From: Bryobacterales bacterium
GTDB lineage: Bacteria > Acidobacteriota > Terriglobia > Bryobacterales > Bryobacteraceae
Assembly (NCBI GenBank): GCA_003163855.1
Contig: PLRJ01000221.1
Location: forward strand, 1-37,371
DNA length: 37,371 bases
Reading direction: 5' to 3'
Below, one piece after another: positions 17,033 through 24,215 of the stretch; positions within the stretch are counted from its first letter, which is position 1, and the number at the start of each line of letters is the position of its first letter. The translations under genes and the position numbers were made by a program. Below the pieces are notes generated by a model. That model saw only the letters and a list, made by a program, of their open reading frames with translations. It did no database searches and was not told the origin of the DNA.

Positions 17033-18352
17033 TTAGTGGCGATAGGCAGCTACCAGCACGTCACCGGTTACCGGCACAGCGGCATTGGCAAAGGTCATGG
17101 TAGACCCGCTGATTGTGTAATCGGCCCCCTGCGACATGAGTAAACCGTTTTTATAGAGCTTCACACTGGCGGCAGGATTGGGCGTGTTGACCAGCGTGAA
17201 GGCCAAATTTGTCCCATTAACTGATCCACCCGGAGTCTCGGCATCCACGAACGTAACCGTAGGTCCCGATGCATTTACCCGGAAGAAGGTTTGCACAATA
17301 TCTCCTACCTGGGGAATGCTGCTGCCAAGGAATGTCAACGTCGTCCCCGACAAAGAGAAATCGACTCCGTTCGATTGCAGCAGGCCGTTGCGATAGACGG
17401 AAAGGCTCGCCGTCGGGTAAGGCGTACCCGACAAAGTGAAGGTCGCGTTTGTGCCGTTGAGCGTGCCGGCTGGAGCGGCTGCATCGACGAAGCTAAGGCC
17501 GCCCGCTGTTGAACTCATCGACCCTAGCGTGGCGTTGATGGTGGCTACTTCAGTGCTCAGTGTGTTGACCGATGTGTTGAGCCCTGACACGGTGGTGGTG
17601 ACACCACTTACAGAGCTGTTCAGAGTGGCGATGGAACTGGTGTTGCCGCTAACGGTAGAACTCAGGCCCGTCACGGTTGAGTTGAGGCCGGTCACGGTGG
17701 TAGTCAGAGTCGAGAGCGAGGTCGTATTGCCGCTTACGGTGGTGCTTAACCCGGTAACGGTGGTGCTCAGGCTGTTGACTGTATTGGTCAAGGCTGTAAT
17801 CGCCGGAGCTCCCAAGGCAGCAATTTCCGTGTTCAGCGTGGTGATCGACGTGTTGATGGTGCTCAGATCCGAGCTCAAGTTTGTAACATCGCTGATGTCG
17901 ATAGGAAGAGTCGCATAACCGCTGCCCGAACCGCTGCCGCTGGAACCGCCGGAGGAGCCGCTTCCCTGCGTGGTGGATTGGCGCACCTGCGAGATGGTGA
18001 GTGCGGTGGTGCTCGGCGGCACCTGCCATGTTTCTGTCCACGTGACCGTGCCGTCACTACTGGTGTAGACCACCTGATAATAAGTTCCGGCGGTCGCAGT
18101 GGTGGTGGGAACGAGCAGCACCGATAGAGCGCCGTTATAGATTCGAGCCGAAGCGCTCAATTGAGAGACCGGCGTACCGCCGGGCGCTGAATAGCCATTC
18201 CAAGTAATCACCACCATTCCGTTGAATGGCGTGCCGTTTGAATTTGTCACAACATCCCGGATCTGGGTAAAGGTTGACTGCGCAAACGCGCAAACGTAGG
18301 CTAGCGACAAGTAGATGAAGAGTGCCGCTAGCAGGTGGCGGAATTTAACCAT
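17033..18352 (-). CDS. secreted fibre-like protein with heptad repeats and duplicated C-terminal domain
   Basis: The family is not named with certainty. The 439-residue product has a signal peptide (LLAALFIYLSLAYVCAFAQ), an N-terminal beta domain (FTQIRDVVTNSNGTPFNGM, about 25-115) common in acidobacterial surface proteins, a Gly/Ser linker, then roughly twelve heptads such as LSTTVSG, LTTTVTG, LNSSVSG and LNTSVNT that should form a trimeric coiled coil. Two tandem copies of a 70-residue domain end it (FVDAAAPAGTLNGTNATFTL and FVDAETPGGSVNGTNLAFTL, each with YxNGLL), resembling domains of phage tail fibres. GTGAGG stands before the ATG. It is probably an exported adhesin or fibre. It converges with the sugar-binding gene, 2 bp apart. 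Confidence 0.75.
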   Translation of the reverse strand: MVKFRHLLAALFIYLSLAYVCAFAQSTFTQIRDVVTNSNGTPFNGMVVITWNGYSAPGGTPVSQLSASARIYNGALSVLLVPTTTATAGTYYQVVYTSSDGTVTWTETWQVPPSTTALTISQVRQSTTQGSGSSGGSSGSGSGSGYATLPIDISDVTNLSSDLSTINTSITTLNTEIAALGAPAITALTNTVNSLSTTVTGLSTTVSGNTTSLSTLTTTVTGLNSTVTGLSSTVSGNTSSIATLNSSVSGVTTTVSGLNTSVNTLSTEVATINATLGSMSSTAGGLSFVDAAAPAGTLNGTNATFTLSGTPYPTASLSVYRNGLLQSNGVDFSLSGTTLTFLGSSIPQVGDIVQTFFRVNASGPTVTFVDAETPGGSVNGTNLAFTLVNTPNPAASVKLYKNGLLMSQGADYTISGSTMTFANAAVPVTGDVLVAAYRH

Positions 18353-18552
18353 GATGCCTCACGTGAAGATTCGCTGTATATGTACGAGCGATCCTAATCG
18401 AACATGGGGCGGAGGAGGGTTTAAATTAGGGCGGGGTGGGAATGGGGGTTGAAAGGATGGCTAAAGGTTTATTTTTCAGTCGATTACGGGAAAAAGTAGA
18501 AATTGTTCGAAAGCTGTGACTGGGGTTGGGGAAGGGCCATCGTGGGATCACA

Positions 18553-18962
18553 TCAGGGCGCCTTCTGTGCGCCGGGATCTGAGGGTGTCAATACAGCGCG
18601 AACAGCATCGGCGAAGCCGCGCGCTCTTTCGACAGCCTGGATTGCCTGTTCTGCCGTGATGTCGGCGGAGCCGTCTCGTAATCGGCAGTGGCCTTGAAAT
18701 TGTAGGCTTGCGAGAGAAAGATCCGCTTGTCGGGTGTGAAATGCGGATCATCCTTTGTGAGGCGGAAGAATTCACTTTGAACGCCGCGATGAGTCTTGGC
18801 TACCTTGCCAGTGCGCTCGCAAATAAGCGCCTGTGCGGCGTGAAAAGCCGCGAGGTAAGAGGCTCTTGCTGCATCCTCGTTAAGGCCCACGCCCAACATG
18901 ATGTGGCCGCGCTCTAGATGGTTCTCAGCTTTTTGCAAGAAGCGGGCGGTCTCCGAGGTCAC
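18553..18962 (-). pseudogene. HEPN-domain protein (HepT-like), frameshifted
   Basis: The frame from ATG 18962 encodes a HEPN protein (ARASYLAAFHAAQALICER, KTHRGVQSEFFRLT, LSQAYNFKATADYET) but then shifts at about 18668-18674 into an unrelated tail ending at 18588. The adjacent frame restores the normal family ending: SADITAEQAIQAVERARGF, then a stop at 18553. Adding one base to GACGGCTCC repairs the protein to about 136 residues, the usual length. HEPN proteins of this kind are the RNase-like toxin partners of MNT nucleotidyltransferases. The start lies 6 bp after the MNT stop. It may be an inactivated toxin or a sequencing error; the intact conserved tail argues for a recent event. Confidence 0.8.
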
Positions 18963-18968
18963 AAGAGG

Positions 18969-19316
18969 TCACAAATTGATGCCCTCGCTTCGAATTTCGT
19001 GCATAAGGGGCGACTGCTCCCAGTATTTGGTGGCCGGATAAGGCTTCGCGTCAAAGAATGCGCCGGTTTCATCCAGGAACTTGACGCGCAACGCCGCCAG
19101 TTTGTCCAGTTCGGCCCATCGGTCAAAAGTCTGCTCGCTGTCGTTCAAGAACACCGCGACGTCGTAATCGGAATCGGCGCCGGCATCGCCGCGCGCCCGC
19201 GAACCAAACAGGACAACGTGTTCCAGGCGCGATCCGTAGATCTCGTGGAGTGCGGTGTGGAATTTGGCGAGGATCGGATTGGTTCGCAACAGTGCGCTGT
19301 GGGTTGTTGCGGTCAT
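18969..19316 (-). CDS. MNT-type nucleotidyltransferase antitoxin
   Basis: The 115-residue protein is a minimal nucleotidyltransferase of the MntA type. VVLFGSRARGDAGADSDYDV shows the signature GS-x10-DxD with all catalytic residues. In characterised MntA/HepT pairs the nucleotidyltransferase neutralises the HEPN partner by transferring AMP groups to it (family knowledge). The start is ATG 19316 with AAGGAAGG upstream, which is better supported than the in-frame ATG at 19343. Its ATG overlaps the stop of the preceding small antitoxin-like gene, and it sits 6 bp before the HEPN gene. Confidence 0.88.
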   Translation of the reverse strand: MTATTHSALLRTNPILAKFHTALHEIYGSRLEHVVLFGSRARGDAGADSDYDVAVFLNDSEQTFDRWAELDKLAALRVKFLDETGAFFDAKPYPATKYWEQSPLMHEIRSEGINL

Positions 19317-19537
19317 GGAACCTTCCTTCGTGGTGCTCGCCAATCACACAGAAGGCTCTGGTGTGACTCTATCTCTATTTCGCCAAAAAGAAAATCTAGC
19401 GCGCCCGCAGAACCGTCGCTGTCCAGTTGCTGGTCCCAAACTAACTGATCTCGCTCACGGACCCAGCTTGCGATTCGGCGGGAATCTTCAAAGGAAAGGG
19501 CAGTTATTGCCGACTCGATCTCTTCAACCGGGTCCAT
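19313..19537 (-). CDS. small antitoxin-like protein
   Basis: The 74-residue product starts MDPVEEIESAITALS and continues WVRERDQLVWDQQLDSD and AGALDFLFGE, resembling the family of 70-75-residue antitoxin-like proteins with a VEEIE...AWDRQI...AGKLDFL pattern that usually precede a RelE/ParE-type toxin. Here the next gene is instead an MNT nucleotidyltransferase, with ATGA overlap, so the three genes (this one, MNT, HEPN) appear to be one operon. ATG 19537 lacks a clear ribosome site; a longer frame to 19588 has no conserved sequence. The family resemblance is from memory and moderate. Confidence 0.6.
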   Translation of the reverse strand: MDPVEEIESAITALSFEDSRRIASWVRERDQLVWDQQLDSDGSAGALDFLFGEIEIESHQSLLCDWRAPRRKVP

Positions 19538-19721
19538 CAGTTTAAGGTTACCGTAATCATGGGGCTCTTCGGGAACGGCGGTTGGCACGGATCGGTAAGC
19601 GCGCGGACGTTGGGACGACTGCCAGGGTATAAAAGCATACTTTTGGCCGTAGGCGTGTCATGCTCATTTGGTACCAGGACGACCCCTTCCTTGCGGTGAG
19701 GTGTCGCTAAGTCTTACAACC

Positions 19722-20495
19722 ATGGCTATGACACGCCTCACTGTTTTACGTTCTGTCGGCGTCGCGATCCTAAGCTCCGTTGCGGCTCGGGCCACCATCA
19801 CCAACACGACAACTTGTTCCTATGGCGGGATGACCGTGACCGAGCCCTCAAGTTGCGCGGGGCAGCACGGTTCCGATGGCGCTTTTGCCACGGCCACCGT
19901 GACGGTCATCAGCGGCTACAACGTCTCGGTCGCTGCTCTGGCCTCAGCCGATGTCGTCAATAATAACCAGGCGGATGGCGGGCCGACCGATTTTGCCTCG
20001 GCCTCGGCCGGAGTCACACAACAGTTCTACTCCAACGGCCGCGCTCAGCAAGGGTTCATCTCTATCGCTTACGAATTGGAATCTGATGCCCAGGGCTCTG
20101 GCGATGGAACGTATGTGCTCCAGATCTCCGATGCCGACTACCTGTACATCTTTACTTGTCCCGTAGGCGCCGGCGATGAGTGCGCAGGCATGGAAGTGGT
20201 GCCCTTTGACCTGGGAACGACGTTTACGGTCACGGCGACGGCCGATGCCGCGGCGGTGGCTGGAAGTCTAGGCAGCAACGGTGGCGGGGCTGGTAGCCAA
20301 GTGCAGTTCACCCTGGAGGACGCCAATGGCGCGGCGGTTGAGACGTTTGTTCCCGAGCCTGGACCGTGGATGCTGTGGCTGGCTGGTCTGGCGATACTGA
20401 TGCCGGGGGTGGTGCGCCGAGAGGCTGTCGAACGGCATGGCAGCGCGGCTGGACAGAAAAACTTCTGGCGCGATCACGTGGCCAAGCTGCCCTAA
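19722..20495 (+). CDS. PEP-CTERM-type exported protein with unusual tail
   Basis: The 257-residue protein has a signal peptide (LTVLRSVGVAILSSVAARA), an Ala/Thr/Gly-rich beta-type body of no known function, and near residue 210-235 a PEP-CTERM signal: FVPEPGPWMLWLAGLAIL followed by RRE. Proteins with this signal are processed by an exosortase and displayed at the surface or in biofilm matrix. Normally the protein ends right after the Arg cluster; here about 20 more residues follow (AVERHGSAAGQKNFWRDHV), and this extension overlaps a HicB-like remnant on the other strand. The start choice (19722 or ATG 19728) is not decided by a ribosome site. No exosortase is in the window. Confidence 0.7.
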   Translation: MAMTRLTVLRSVGVAILSSVAARATITNTTTCSYGGMTVTEPSSCAGQHGSDGAFATATVTVISGYNVSVAALASADVVNNNQADGGPTDFASASAGVTQQFYSNGRAQQGFISIAYELESDAQGSGDGTYVLQISDADYLYIFTCPVGAGDECAGMEVVPFDLGTTFTVTATADAAAVAGSLGSNGGGAGSQVQFTLEDANGAAVETFVPEPGPWMLWLAGLAILMPGVVRREAVERHGSAAGQKNFWRDHVAKLP

Positions 20496-20558
20496 CGCCA
20501 ATGACTGGGCGTAGAAGCCTCCTTCCTCGGCATAGCGGATTTCGAAGATCAACTCCAG
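20478..20558 (-). pseudogene. HicB-like antitoxin N-terminal remnant
   Basis: On the minus strand this stretch reads LELIFEIRYAEEGGFYAQ and then LGHVIAPE. I recognise this as close to the N-terminus of a HicB/UPF0150-like small antitoxin family (typical form MELIFEIRDAEEGGYYARALGH). The initiator position is CTG, not ATG, and family similarity stops after about 27 residues, so it is a fragment. It lies at the end of the PEP-CTERM gene, on the opposite strand. The resemblance is from memory over a short span. Confidence 0.35.
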
Positions 20559-21138
20559 GCTGCAGATTACTGGAACTGCATCGTCCCCGGATGCGACCCA
20601 TGGGATTATCGTCGTCGCATCCCGCCCGGTGACCAGCAACTAAGTAGTTAGAAGCGATGAACTCTCCCTACAGACTAGTGGCGGTCTCGAGTTTGCGTCC
20701 CGAGTTTGCCAAGGGTTCAGAGGTTGTAGAGAATGGTGTTTGAATGTGCTGTCCCGAGTTCCTCCCGAGTTCCTCCGACCGAGTTCCTCCGAGTTCCTCG
20801 ACCCCGAGTTCCTCGACCGAGTTCCTCGACGAGTTCCTCGAGTTCCTGTCCCGAGTTCCTGTCCCGAGTTCCCCGAAACGGAACACCCGTTCTACAGGAG
20901 AGCAGCGGCAAGCCTCCCCGTCTGGTTAGCGCCGCATCTTGGCTGCGGTGCCGTCGTGTCTTCCACGCGTCGGGCACAGCAAGAAAGAAAGAGCGGGCGT
21001 TGATGTACACTTTATTCGTCAGAGACTTGATCGGTCATAAGTGGTTAAGAGAAGGCGATGCTGCACACATTGCAAAAAAGTGTGGTTTCCTTATCCCTGC
21101 CGCTTAGGCAGCGCGGAATGGAGCTACGGAAATAGAGG
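20559..21138. other. gene-poor region with a repeat array
   Basis: No gene is supported here. It contains the GAGTTCC array (20756-20872), two GAGTTTG units just before it (20689 and 20702), and after it a stretch with a minor stem CTGCC-GCTTA-GGCAG near 21093-21107. Short open frames across the array are low-complexity Glu/Leu/Gly/Arg or Ser/Arg/Val/Pro products of the repeat itself. A frame at 21003 (MYTLFVRDLIGH, 34 codons) has no ribosome site and is not called. Confidence 0.5.
20756..20872. repeat. irregular GAGTTCC tandem array
   Basis: Ten copies of GAGTTCC start at 20756, 20767, 20781, 20791, 20806, 20819, 20831, 20840, 20853 and 20866, with start-to-start distances of 9 to 15 bases. 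Most units extend as GAGTTCCTC plus a variable C/G/A-rich filler (CC, CGACC, GACCCC, GAC); units 8 and 9 share GAGTTCCTGTCCC. Two related GAGTTTG units 13 bp apart precede it at 20689 and 20702. It is not a CRISPR, as repeats and spacers are far too short. Confidence 0.9.
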
Positions 21139-21678
21139 ATGGAAGGGTCGCATGGTGTTCGGCCGTTGGCCGTGTCAACATCCACAGCTGACGAAATCCA
21201 GAAGCTTGTCCTTCAGTTGCATCTCGACATAGACGTTCTGTTCCAAGAAATTCGATGGGCACTGGGGGAGGAACGAATAAACCGCCTTACCCCAACGCTT
21301 GATCAGTTTCGAACATGGTCCCGTGAACGCGACGGTCTCAATCGCTTTTGGGAGTTCGCAAACCTACAAATTGGCGGCGAACTATCATCGAATGAAGTGC
21401 GTGACATTTGGGACTGCATTGAGCTTACGCTCGTCGCCCGAAAGCGAAAGGCTTTTACGTTTCAGGACTATCTCATGATCGCAATCAGGTCAGATCAACG
21501 GTGCGAGTTCTGCGATAAGAGGCCGCCGGAGGTGACCCTGGAAATAGACCATATTGTTCCAGTGTCAAGGGGCGGAGCGGAATCAGCCCCCAACCTTCGG
21601 TTCTTGTGCCAGCACCACAACCGATCGAGAGGCGCCCGCTTTCATTGGGCAGACATTTGGCGCCGAGCAATTCAGTAA
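21139..21678 (+). CDS. HNH endonuclease
   Basis: The 179-residue protein has a helical N-terminal two-thirds of no known family and a C-terminal HNH nuclease of the McrA type: C122-x2-C125, E135-I-D-H138, N152 and C157-x2-H160-N161, with SRGGAESAPNLRFLC between. The four Cys/His residues should hold a structural zinc; H138 and the Asn/His residues form the metal-dependent active site. An in-frame stop just before ATG 21139 limits the start; GAGG touches that ATG directly, so a GTG start near 21172 is possible. It is followed after 20 bp by the DGQHR gene, with which it probably forms an operon and a functional pair, perhaps in defence or mobile DNA. Confidence 0.85.
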   Translation: MEGSHGVRPLAVSTSTADEIQKLVLQLHLDIDVLFQEIRWALGEERINRLTPTLDQFRTWSRERDGLNRFWEFANLQIGGELSSNEVRDIWDCIELTLVARKRKAFTFQDYLMIAIRSDQRCEFCDKRPPEVTLEIDHIVPVSRGGAESAPNLRFLCQHHNRSRGARFHWADIWRRAIQ

Positions 21679-21698
21679 TACGCAATCGAAAGGACACC

Positions 21699-22751
21699 AT
21701 GAAAACTGTTAGAGCGTTGGTTTTCAAACAAAAAGATGTGAATCTCTACTGCTTCACAATGAATGCGGTGGATCTGGAGCCGCTTTGTTACGTGGAAGCC
21801 GCGACGCGCGACCGGGAGAAGGGGATCCAGCGGGTAACTGAGGTCTCACGGCTACGCGAAATTGGAGAGTTTCTTGCTACGGGTGAGAATAGCTTCCTGC
21901 CAAATAATATCATCCTCAATTTGAAGCCCGACGTTCAAATCGTCAGCGACCCAGACGGGCGAATGGCTACGCTCACATTTCCTCTAGACTCCGGAGACTA
22001 CGCTTTTGTAGTCGACGGACAGCATCGGATCTTCTCCTTTCGAAACGATTATCGCCAACTCGGAGACACAGACATCTTTGAGTTGCCTGTGGTTTGTTTC
22101 CACAATGCGACTGAAGAGGTCATGGGAGCGACATTCGTTTCGATTAACGTGAATCAAAAGCCGGTTAATCGTGATCTTTTGACCCAAATGAAGGCCATTC
22201 TTGGCTTGTTGGATACAGATATCGACAAGGCGTGCATTGAACTTATTCACGACTTAGATGAAGACCAAACTTCGCCGCTCAGAAGCAGAATTCTGCGTTA
22301 TCCAAAAGAGAAGGATAAATGGATTAAGACCAATCAGCTTGCGCCTGTCGTTAAGGGCCTCCTTCTTCCGGGCGGCGTATTGCACGAGAAGAACCACGCT
22401 GAACGTAAGCGGATACTTATTGCCTATCTGGAAGCTGTATCAAAAGTTTTCCCGGAAGCGTGGGCCGATCAGAAGGGCGCAACCTATGCCCTTATTCAAA
22501 CTAGTAGCTTGCAGATCGTTTTCAGCCTGTTACCCGATGTCATGCAACGGTGTGATTTCTACGAAGGCTTTAACTACAATGCTGGAACGTTTGAGCGGCA
22601 ACTCGGACCGTTAGTGGATACGGCTTTATTGAGTGGCTGGAAAAGATCGGCCGTTGAGATACCCATCTCTACGCAGAGCAAGAGAGTCATGTTCCTAGGG
22701 CAGCTTAAAGAAGCATTGAAGTTGAAGGCCCCGTCTTCGGGCAGGGGGTGA
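21699..22751 (+). CDS. DGQHR-domain protein (DndB-like)
   Basis: The 350-residue protein carries the diagnostic motif VVDGQHRIFSF (DGQHR at 106-110), followed by ATFVSINVNQKPVNRDLL, as in DGQHR/DndB-like proteins, which have a ParB-like fold. DndB regulates phosphorothioate DNA modification, and a DndB-like member occurs in the 7-deazaguanine Dpd system; other members stand alone in mobile elements. Neither dnd nor dpd genes occur here. ATG 21699 is chosen for AAAGGA 5 bases upstream; the frame extends back into the HNH gene without conservation. Both sampled sequence lines in this module are less GC-rich than two sampled lines in the neighbouring core genes, hinting at acquisition. Its function with the HNH nuclease is unknown. 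Confidence 0.85.
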   Translation: MKTVRALVFKQKDVNLYCFTMNAVDLEPLCYVEAATRDREKGIQRVTEVSRLREIGEFLATGENSFLPNNIILNLKPDVQIVSDPDGRMATLTFPLDSGDYAFVVDGQHRIFSFRNDYRQLGDTDIFELPVVCFHNATEEVMGATFVSINVNQKPVNRDLLTQMKAILGLLDTDIDKACIELIHDLDEDQTSPLRSRILRYPKEKDKWIKTNQLAPVVKGLLLPGGVLHEKNHAERKRILIAYLEAVSKVFPEAWADQKGATYALIQTSSLQIVFSLLPDVMQRCDFYEGFNYNAGTFERQLGPLVDTALLSGWKRSAVEIPISTQSKRVMFLGQLKEALKLKAPSSGRG

Positions 22752-22844
22752 TGTGGAGGGGAGCGACCGATCAGCGGATACGCCTCTCCTCAAAAAAGTG
22801 TCCAAGACCTGTTTGGGTTCTCGCCGAGCAGTATGATTTGCTAT

Positions 22845-22881
22845 GGTGAGACGGGCCATACAAAATGTGCCTGATCTCACC
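22845..22881. terminator. strong hairpin between convergent genes
   Basis: GGTGAGACGGGC (22845-22856) pairs with GCCTG-A-TCTCACC (22869-22881) with one bulged A and one G-T pair, and the inner CAT/ATG may extend the stem around ACAAA. It lies about 46 bases past the serS stop and 94 past the DGQHR stop. There is no T-tract on either strand, so it may be a Rho-assisted terminator or a 3'-end stabiliser rather than a classical terminator. Confidence 0.45.
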
Positions 22882-22926
22882 TTGGCGATTATGGCGATCC
22901 GGCAAATCGCTTTCCATGGACCCAAT

Positions 22927-24210
22927 TTAGAGCACTCTTCGGTCGCTATCAATCCGCTCCGCACCCATATACGGCTGCAGCGCTTCCGGTATCAGTACGC
23001 TGCCATCAGCCTGCTGATAATTCTCGATAATCGCCACCCAAGTCCGGCCAATCGCCAGCCCGCTGCCGTTCGATGTATGCACAAAATCGGTTTTCGACTT
23101 CCCACCCTTGAACCGAATCTGCGCTCGCCGCGCCTGGAACGCGTCGAAGTTCGAGCACGATGAAATCTCCTTGTACGCGTTCTGGCCGGGTAGCCAAACT
23201 TCAAGATCATACGTCTTGGCCGAACTAAAACCCATATCGCCGGTGCAGAGCAGCATCTTCCTGTACGGAAGCCCCAACTTCTGCAACACCGCCTCGGCGT
23301 CGCTGGTCAGTTTCTCATGCTGGCTGGCGCTGTCCTCCGGCTTGGTGAACTTCACCAACTCAACCTTCTGGAACTGATGTTGACGGATGATGCCGCGCAC
23401 ATCGCGCCCGTAGGAACCCGCTTCGCTGCGGAAACACGGCGTGTAGGCGCATAACGAGATGGGCAATTTATCGGCGCTCAGAGTCTCATCGCGGAACAAG
23501 TTCGTCACCGGCACTTCCGCCGTGGGAGCCAGCCACAGGTCGTGTCCTTCGCAGCGAAAAAGATCTTCGGCGAATTTTGGCAACTGACCGGTTCCATACA
23601 AACTCGCCGAGTTGATCATGAACGGCGGCAGAACCTCGTAGTAGCCATGCTCGCGGGTATGCAGGTCAATCATGAAGCTGACCAGCGCGCGTTCCAGCCT
23701 GGCGCCCAAACCCCAGTAAACAGCAAAGCGCGCACCGGTTACTTTGGCGGCGCGTTCCAGGTCGAGAATTCCAAGTTCCGGACCCAAATCCCAGTGCGGC
23801 TTGGGCGTAAATCCAAACTCCCTGGGCGTTCCCCAGCGCCTGACTTCCACGTTGTCGTGCTCGCTTTTGCCAACCGGCACATCAGGCATCGGCAGATTGG
23901 GCACATTCGCCAGGACGTCGCGAAATTCCTTGTCCAGTTTGCCTACTTCTTCGTCGAGTTGCGCGATTCGGTCTCCCAGGGCGCGAATAGTCAGCTGGCG
24001 CTCGGTCGTATCCACGCCTTCTTTGCGCAACTTGCCGATCTCTAATGTGCTCTGATTCCGCTCGGCCTTCAGCAGTTCACTCTCGGTCAGCAGCTTGCGG
24101 CGCTTCTGGTCCAACTCAGAAAAGGCGGCCATATCGAGCACGAAGCCGCGCGTGGCTAGACGCTCGCGCATGGAGTCGAGATTATTTCGGAAGAAACTAA
24201 GATCGTGCAT
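22927..24210 (-). CDS. serS: seryl-tRNA synthetase
   Basis: It charges tRNA-Ser with serine. The 427-residue product has the expected N-terminal antiparallel coiled-coil arm ([18 protein letters not shown] to about residue 110) and a class II catalytic core: motif 2 [20 protein letters not shown] with QFQKVELV, and motif 3 [19 protein letters not shown] ending in [12 protein letters not shown] 24210 gives the canonical start [10 protein letters not shown]; the longer frame would run into gltA. The start lies 5 bp after the gltA stop, so the two genes are probably one operon. Confidence 0.97.
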   Translation of the reverse strand: MHDLSFFRNNLDSMRERLATRGFVLDMAAFSELDQKRRKLLTESELLKAERNQSTLEIGKLRKEGVDTTERQLTIRALGDRIAQLDEEVGKLDKEFRDVLANVPNLPMPDVPVGKSEHDNVEVRRWGTPREFGFTPKPHWDLGPELGILDLERAAKVTGARFAVYWGLGARLERALVSFMIDLHTREHGYYEVLPPFMINSASLYGTGQLPKFAEDLFRCEGHDLWLAPTAEVPVTNLFRDETLSADKLPISLCAYTPCFRSEAGSYGRDVRGIIRQHQFQKVELVKFTKPEDSASQHEKLTSDAEAVLQKLGLPYRKMLLCTGDMGFSSAKTYDLEVWLPGQNAYKEISSCSNFDAFQARRAQIRFKGGKSKTDFVHTSNGSGLAIGRTWVAIIENYQQADGSVLIPEALQPYMGAERIDSDRRVL

Positions 24211-24215
24211 GGCGC

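Noticed and set aside
18457..18519. Short frame MAKGLFFSRLREKVE... on + before the toxin-antitoxin block
   Set aside because: Only about 20 codons, AAAGG directly abuts the ATG leaving no spacing, and no family is recognised.
19630..19721. Sigma54 (TGGC...TTGC) promoter before the PEP-CTERM gene
   Set aside because: No GG and GC pair at the required 10-base spacing; the TATAAA there lacks a -35 partner.
20756..20872. CRISPR array
   Set aside because: Units of 7-9 bases with fillers of 0-6 bases are far outside CRISPR dimensions, and no cas genes are present.
20717..21107. Several open frames across the GAGTTCC array
   Set aside because: Their composition (runs of Glu-Glu-Leu-Gly-Thr-Arg or Pro-Ser-Ser) is dictated by the repeat; no ribosome site or domain.
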